Under the pieces are notes generated by a model. The model saw nothing but the letters and a program-made list of their open reading frames with translations. It made no database searches and was not told the DNA's origin. From Symbiodinium natans (lineage: Eukaryota; Sar; Dinophyceae; Suessiales; Symbiodiniaceae): 64,000 nt of DNA. The position numbers and the translations under genes are program-made. The DNA lies in NCBI GenBank assembly GCA_905221605.1, contig CAJNDS010002708.1, positions 168,501-232,500 on the forward strand. The letters are read 5' to 3'. Position 1 is the stretch's first letter; each line of letters starts with the position of its first letter. Of the stretch, positions 59,128 to 64,000 are shown piece after piece.

Positions 59128-59672
59128 GGGGCCATTGGCAAAAAAGCCGTGGCCATTGGCAAAAAAAGCCGTGGCCATTGGCAAAAACGCCGTGGCCATT
59201 GGCAAAAAAGCCGTGGCCATTGGCAAAAAAGCCGTGGCCATTGGCAACTTTCCCGTGGCCATTGGCAAATGCCACTTGCCAATGGCCACGGCTTTTTTGC
59301 CAATGGCCACGTTCCACATTAAGGTTGGGGCCCAACCTTAATGGAGAACGTGGCCATTGGCAAAAAAGCCGTGGCCATTGGCAAAAAGCCCGAAAAGTTG
59401 CCAATGGCCACGGCTTTTTTGCCAATGGCCACGTTCCCCATTAAGGTTGGGGGGCATTTTGTGCGAATTGGGTTCGAAAAACCCATTTTGGCGACCAACC
59501 TTAATGACATTGGCGGCCATTGGCAAAAAAGCCGTGGCCATTGGCAACTTTGCCGTGGCCATTGGCGAATTTGCCAATGGCCACGGCTTTTTTGCCAATG
59601 GCCACGGCTTTTTTGCCAATGGCCACGGTTTTTTTGCCAATGGCCACGGTTTTTTTGCCAATGGCCACGTTC
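59128..59672. repeat. 21-bp GTGGCCATTGGC array with nested foldbacks
   Basis: Direct units GTGGCCATTGGCAAAAAAGC (59140-59270) are followed by inverted units, then direct, then inverted again. Between inversions is a perfect 27-bp palindrome, CATTAAGGTTGGG-G-CCCAACCTTAATG, around 59318-59344. Each side also pairs over AACGTGGCCATTGGC, so arms of 60 bp or more can form a cruciform. ORFs here are artefacts. Confidence 0.9.
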
Positions 59673-59842
59673 CCCATTAAGGTTTAAATTATTATATGAT
59701 AGAGAGAGTTTAGGGTTTAGGGCTTTGGAATTGGGGGGGGGAGTCTTGTATGTGGGGGTTAGGGTAGAGTACCAGCATGCGCAGCCAGGCCCACATCTTT
59801 GCATGTTCTGAGGAACTTCAACTGTCAACGGCAAAGCAAGGT

Positions 59843-60068
59843 GGGTTTAGGGTTTAGGGTTTAGGGTTTAGGGTTTAGGGTTTAGGGTTTAGGGTTTAGG
59901 GTTTAGGGTTTAGGGTTTAGGGTTTAGGGTTTAGGGTTTTGGGTTTAGGGTTTAGGGTTTTAGGTTTAGGGGTTTAGGGTTTAGGGTTTAGGGTTTAGGG
60001 TTTAGGGTTTAGGGTTTAGGGTTTAGGGTTTAGGGTTTAGGGTTTAGGGTTTAGGGTTTAGGGTTTAT
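59843..60068 (+). repeat. (TTTAGGG)n array, module copy 1
   Basis: About 31 units, followed by TATAGAAATTGTATAGGG, TTTGTGTCCGGGG and (GGGGGGTTTT)n. The same arrangement recurs at 60696-60935. Confidence 0.95.
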
Positions 60069-60084
60069 AGAAATTGTATAGGGT

Positions 60085-60605
60085 TTGTGTCCGGGGTTTT
60101 GGGGGGTTTTGGGGGGTTTTGGGGGGTTTTGGGGGGTTTTGGGGGGTTTTGCCGGGTTTTGTTTTTTGCTTTTGTCCTTGGGGTTGTGGGGCTGGGGCTG
60201 GGGGAGGGGCTGGAGGGGCTGGCGGGGCTGTAGGGGCTGGAGGGGCTGGAGCTGGATTGGCTGGATTGGCTGGAGGGGCTGGAGGGGCTGGAGGGGCTGG
60301 AGCCGCTGGAGGGGCTGGAGGGGCTGGAGGGGCTGGAGGGGCTGGAGGGGCTGGAGGGGGGCTGGAGGCTGTGGAGGGCTGGAGGGGCTGGAGGGCTGGA
60401 GGGGGAGGTGGAGGGGCTGGAGGGGCTGGAGGGGCTGGAGGGGCTGGAAGGGCCGGAGGGGCCGGAGTGGCTGGAGGGGCTGGGAGGGGCTGGAGGGGCT
60501 GGAGGGGCTGGAGGGGCTGGAGGGGCTGGGGGCTGGAGGGGCTGGGGGTTGAGGGGGCTGGAGGGGGCTGGAGGGGCTGGAGGGGCGGGAGGGGCAAGTG
60601 GGCTG
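60085..60605 (+). repeat. GGGGTTTT and GGGGCTGGA arrays
   Basis: 60095-60150 is (GGGGGGTTTT)n. 60195-60600 is a 9-bp GGGGCTGGA repeat. Being a multiple of three, it gives uninterrupted Gly-Trp-Arg or Pro-Ala readings on both strands. It is considered non-coding. Confidence 0.9.
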
Positions 60606-60695
60606 AGAGGGGAATATTTTTGCACTGTGAAGGATGAAGGATTATTGCACGAGCTGCTCGTAATGAAACACTTACAATTTCTATTTATCCTGGCC

Positions 60696-60935
60696 TTGAG
60701 GGTTTAGGGTTTAGGGTTTAGGGTTTAGGGTTTAGGGTTTAGGGTTTAGGGTTTAGGGTTTAGGGTTTAGGGTTTAGGGTTTAGGGTTTAGGGTTTAGGG
60801 TTTAGGGTTTAGGGTTTATAGAAATTGTATAGGGTTTGTGTCCGGAGTTTTGGGGGGTTTTGTCGGGTTTTGGGGGGTTTTGTCGGGTTTTGGGGGGTTT
60901 TGGGGGGTTTTGCCGGGTTTTGTTTTTTGCCTTTC
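60696..60935 (+). repeat. (TTTAGGG)n array, module copy 2
   Basis: About 17 units to 60818, then the same TATAGAAATTGTATAGGG leader, TCCGG and GGGGTTTT tract as copy 1. Confidence 0.95.
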
Positions 60936-61009
60936 AATGTTTTACATTTTTGTTGGTTGGGCTTGGGGGGGCTGGGGGGGATGGGGGGCTGGGGTGGGGG
61001 GGCTTGCGC

Positions 61010-61370
61010 CAGAATTCAAATTTTGAAGGTCTGTATCGGCCCAAAACCTCAAGAATTAAAATTTTGAAAGCCTGGGAATCTTTGGATATGGATCCCAAAA
61101 CTCTAGATTTCAAATTTGGAAGATCTGGGGATTTCTGGATAATTGATCAAAATCTCCTGCAGTCCTCCAGGATTCAAATTTAGAAGGCCTGGGGATCTTT
61201 GGATATCGATTCAAAACCTCTGGAATTTTCGGAATTCAAATTTTGAAGGATTTGATAAATACTGGATATCTGAATAAGTCCTCCAAAAATCTTTAGAATT
61301 CAAATTTGGAAGATCTGGGGACTTCTGGATAATTGATCAAAACCTCCAGAATTAAAATCTTGAAGATCTG
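61010..61370. repeat. diverged AT-rich tandem repeat
   Basis: Six or so imperfect units of roughly 55-65 bp, each with AATTCAAATTTTGAAG or similar, GATCTGGGGA, TTCTGGATAATTGATC and AAAACCTCC. No gene. Confidence 0.75.
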
Positions 61371-62260
61371 GGAGTTCTTTTTGAGGGTATTCATTATAAT
61401 TCTCCTGATGTCCCGAATCTTTGTTGACCCTTGTCTGTGGGTGTTAGCCTCGAAGTTTCGATATATTATTACAATTGATATGGTTCCACGAATATTTGAA
61501 TTACATATCTTGTAATTTGAATAATTTTTTGGATTGCAATTCTTTAGAATGATAATGGTTCATTTCACCCCCTCGAAATTTCAGAGAATATAGAGGAATT
61601 TCAATTAATATTGGTATTGTTTTTGCAAATTCGGATTTCAGTTCTATGAAATCGGATATTGTGTCCGGACTATTTGGGGTGGAAAGGGCAATATTTTCGG
61701 TCCCACGATCTCTTGAGCCTTCTCGGGGAGGAAAAGAATTTGATTTGTTGCTGGAGGTGTCTCTTCGGCAACATTTGATATAACAATTCATTAAAACCTT
61801 TCTGAACTCCGTGGAAGAGACGGACCTGATGCTTGAAGGTCTGGTGGTCTTCTGTCCATGTCTGCAGTTCTGGGCCAGGAGAAGTTGAGCATGTTGGTTC
61901 TTGACAGCCAATGCTTGTAATTCTTGTCTTTCGTCTTGTCATGGTGATATTGATTTGATTGTTTCGACACCTCGTCTCGCTTTTTGGATAGGTTTCTGAA
62001 AGAAAACCATGTCTTTTGTTTGGGGTAACTCTAATCTTGAGCCCGCAGAGAAGAGCGGCGCAGTTGTTGCTCAGGTTTGCTGGGGCGCCAGTCTTGCCAC
62101 ACATCCATCCATCACATGAGCATGAGCTGGCGCCTTGGTTTCTGCCTTGCCTTGTGCGATCTCGCGTGAGAACGCTGGTCTGTGGGGGGGTGAAACGTTG
62201 GCGTGGAGCACCAGAGGTGTCCTCGCGGCATCACAACATTGTTAGGAGATGGCAGCCGCG
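61371..62260. other. AT-rich stretch, no supported gene
   Basis: Overlapping minus ORFs (61501-61911 and 61670-62104) lack recognisable features. The region could be the 3' part or introns of the Josephin gene on minus. Confidence 0.4.
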
Positions 62261-62261
62261 G

Positions 62262-62672
62262 CTAGACCTCTCGGATGCAGTAGGTCGCGGGATGTCGAGC
62301 GAGCTCCGCCAAGAAGACGGCTTCCGGTATCTGCTCTGCTCTGCGGGTACGAGCCAGGGAGTCCAACCTGAAGATCTTCTCATGGAAATATCGATATGCC
62401 ACCCAGTGTGCGTTGTCCCGGTTCTGCACCGCCCCGGCAGCTGCTTCCAGATCGTGCTTGCTCACGACGGGTTGAAGGTCCATTTGCCACCTCACACGAC
62501 CAAAAGCAGCCATGGCTTTGGTTTGCAGTACCTGCGCAAGCACTTCCGAGGAGTAGAAGCCACCTGGCGCCGCGTGGTCCTCTGCAGCTTCACCTCGTTC
62601 CACCCCACCTTCTTCGAGGACAACCTGCACGGCGTTGTCCATGTCCGCTTCAGTGAAGAAGGCTGCCCCCAA
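62262..62672 (-). CDS. Josephin (ataxin-3-like) deubiquitinase, partial
   Basis: 136 codons open from an ATG at 62672. GGFYSSEVLAQVLQ, then NRDNAHWVAYRYFHEKIFRL and DSLARTRRAEQIPEAVFLAE, match the second half of a Josephin domain: the catalytic His is in AHW, and a Leu-Asp-Ser follows as in ataxin-3 proteins. The N-terminal catalytic Cys is missing, so an upstream exon is expected; a 65-bp minisatellite lies where the intron should be. A GT donor (CGAGAG|GT) just before the stop suggests splicing onward. The family removes ubiquitin. Confidence 0.75.
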   Translation of the reverse strand: MGAAFFTEADMDNAVQVVLEEGGVERGEAAEDHAAPGGFYSSEVLAQVLQTKAMAAFGRVRWQMDLQPVVSKHDLEAAAGAVQNRDNAHWVAYRYFHEKIFRLDSLARTRRAEQIPEAVFLAELARHPATYCIREV

Positions 62673-62689
62673 GGAGCCTTTGCGTTCCC

Positions 62690-63060
62690 TTCCCTAACTG
62701 GGTCAGGATGTGATCAGGGCCTGTGTAAATGCAGCCAAGGAGCCTTGCATTCCCTCCCTGACTGGGTCGGATGTGATCAGGGCCTGCGTGAACGCAGCCA
62801 AGGAGCCTTGGCCTCCCTAATTGGGTAGGGATGTGATCAGGGCCTGTGTATGAAGCCAAGGAGCCTTGTGTTCCCTTCAGGGTGTGAGCAGGACCTGTGC
62901 AGATGCAGCCAAGGAGCCTTGCATTCCCCTCCCTAATTGGGTCGGGATGTGATCAGGGCCTGTAAATGCAGGCACAGAGCCTTGTGTTCCCCTGCCTAGT
63001 TCGGTCGGGATGTGATCAGGGCCGGTAAATGCAGCCAAGGAGCCTTGCGCTGCGCTCTCT
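62690..63060. repeat. 65-bp minisatellite, block 1
   Basis: Units around GATGTGATCAGGGCCTGTGT, then AAATGCAGCCAAGGAGCCTT and a CCCTCCCTAATTGGGTCGG-type end; five to six copies, several truncated. Confidence 0.9.
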
Positions 63061-63090
63061 TCTCTAAAGAATGCTCAGTGATAAGCAATC

Positions 63091-63717
63091 TCAGGTGCTT
63101 TTTGGGATGTCCCTCAGGGCTGTAAACACCTGACCTTTGCCCTCTTGGTACTTGGTCTTCCCGCCTGGAGCCTGCTGGTTGCCGATCCTCACGTTGATGT
63201 TGCCCGAGAGCTTGCGAGCGTATTGGGAGAAGCTTCCATATCCATTCTGCCATCCGCCTGTGCCCGTGGAAAACAGGTGTGGGAAGAACTTCACGTCCAT
63301 GTCGTCCGTGAGCTCCGAAGTGCTTCGGATTTTCTGCAGCTCCACAGTGTCCGCTCTGGGGGCTTTCAGCTCTTTGGGGATCAGGTACGTCATCTCTAGC
63401 CTGTCTTCCTTCTCTTCCATTGTTTCGACAGAGGCCGCTGCGTTTTCCGAGTGCTGCGCTTCGCCCCCCAAGGCCGAGGAGTGTGAGCCACCGGACTCCC
63501 CCGTTTGGCGCCCTTGGGAGGTTTCGCGGTCTGTCGTTGCCGCTGCGCTTGTACACGGCTGCACTTTTCCAGCGAGGATGATTTCCATTCTTGTTAAGGC
63601 TCCCTCCACTGCTGGGTTTGCCTGGTAGAGGCGGTGCTGCGCTTTCAGCTCTTGCAAGGCTTTGTGCAAGCAGTCTAGACGAGCTGGGGAAGCGGTCTTG
63701 CCCTGCACTCCTTCCAC
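63091..63717 (-). CDS. Helitron N-terminal fragment
   Basis: 208 codons open from ATG 63717. The motif FFPHLFSTGTGGWQNGYGSF is the FP.LFP.G.GG signature found upstream of the Rep domain in Helitrons. No Rep or helicase follows within the window on this strand, and the 65-bp minisatellite interrupts both sides. It may be a broken Helitron copy or one exon of a gene extending past the window. The leading part (coiled-coil-like, Ala/Ser-rich) is not recognised. Confidence 0.55.
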   Translation of the reverse strand: MEGVQGKTASPARLDCLHKALQELKAQHRLYQANPAVEGALTRMEIILAGKVQPCTSAAATTDRETSQGRQTGESGGSHSSALGGEAQHSENAAASVETMEEKEDRLEMTYLIPKELKAPRADTVELQKIRSTSELTDDMDVKFFPHLFSTGTGGWQNGYGSFSQYARKLSGNINVRIGNQQAPGGKTKYQEGKGQVFTALRDIPKST

Positions 63718-63729
63718 CAGGACAGTGCC

Positions 63730-64000
63730 ATCTTCCTGGAGCCTTGTGTTTCTCTCCCTAATTGGGTCAGGATGTGATCAGGGCCTGTGTAAATGCAGCC
63801 AAGGAGCCTTGCGTTCCCCTCCCGAATTGGGTCGGGATGTGATCAGGGCCTGTGTAACTGCAGCCAAGGAGCCTTTGTATTCACCTCCCTAATTGGGTCG
63901 GGATGTGATCAAGACCTGTGCGAAATGCAGCCAAGGAGCCTTGTGATTCTCCCTAATTGGGTCGGGATGTGATCAGGGCCTGTGTAAATGCAGCCAAGGA
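63730..64000. repeat. 65-bp minisatellite, block 2
   Basis: Four units at a spacing of about 65 bp running off the window end. Same unit as 62690-63060. Confidence 0.95.

Noticed and set aside
58554-59444. Gly-rich and Pro-rich proteins over the G tract
   Set aside because: Low-complexity DNA read in any frame; length depends on homopolymer counts.
60058-60637. Pro-Ala or Gly-Trp-Arg repeat protein
   Set aside because: 9-bp repeat gives open frames on both strands; no unique domain.

Overview
The window looks like nuclear DNA of a dinoflagellate, most likely of the Symbiodiniaceae type, though I cannot name a species. The evidence is Arabidopsis-type TTTAGGG repeats, many small introns with GC or GT donors, a Copia element and a Helitron whose genes resemble dinoflagellate elements, and long satellite tracts. 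Every coding segment I trust reads on the minus strand, as expected of a dinoflagellate unidirectional gene array. No rRNA, tRNA or CRISPR array was seen.

Region 1 (1-22.4 kb) and region 3 (35.2-44.3 kb) look at first like degenerate telomere repeats. On closer reading they hold dozens of islands of 50-270 bp. Each is open on the minus strand and bounded by plausible splice sites. Most have CCCTAAA-type repeats on the left and TTTAGGG-type repeats on the right. I read the islands as exons and the telomere-like arrays as their introns. A repeat pair thus brackets each intron (TTTAGGG at its 5' end, CCCTAAA at its 3' end in the transcript), so the intron RNA could fold back on itself. In several cases the donor GT or acceptor AG belongs to the repeat. 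One gene can be assembled completely: a 7-exon, about 410-residue HtrL/YibB-like protein (2946-6747). The other exons belong to genes I do not recognise.

Region 2 (22.4-35.2 kb) is a 12.7-kb Copia-type LTR retrotransposon on the minus strand. It has identical 146-bp LTRs, a 5-bp target duplication (GGGGT) and a purine tract, and it sits inside telomere-like repeat. After gag-protease-integrase-RT-RNase H it carries extra domains that look like a 2-oxoglutarate/Fe(II) dioxygenase (TET/JBP- or P4H-like), a cytosine-5 DNA methyltransferase-like fold, an SGNH-hydrolase-like fold and two further unknown ORFs. Its reading frame steps by -1 four times in a row.

Region 4 (44.3-52.4 kb) carries an unknown 238-aa ORF, a Helitron Rep-helicase gene in four recognisable exons (1488 codons; introns of 87, 85 and 97 nt) and a 449-aa charged protein. 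Region 5 (52.4-64 kb) is mostly satellite: a 46-bp minisatellite, CTGCTCGTATTC-like and GTCGTATGTCC-like arrays, a 430-bp G-rich tract, a CCATTGGC foldback array, two copies of a telomere-array module and a 65-bp minisatellite. A Josephin (ataxin-3-like) protease exon and a Helitron N-terminal fragment lie in the last 2 kb.
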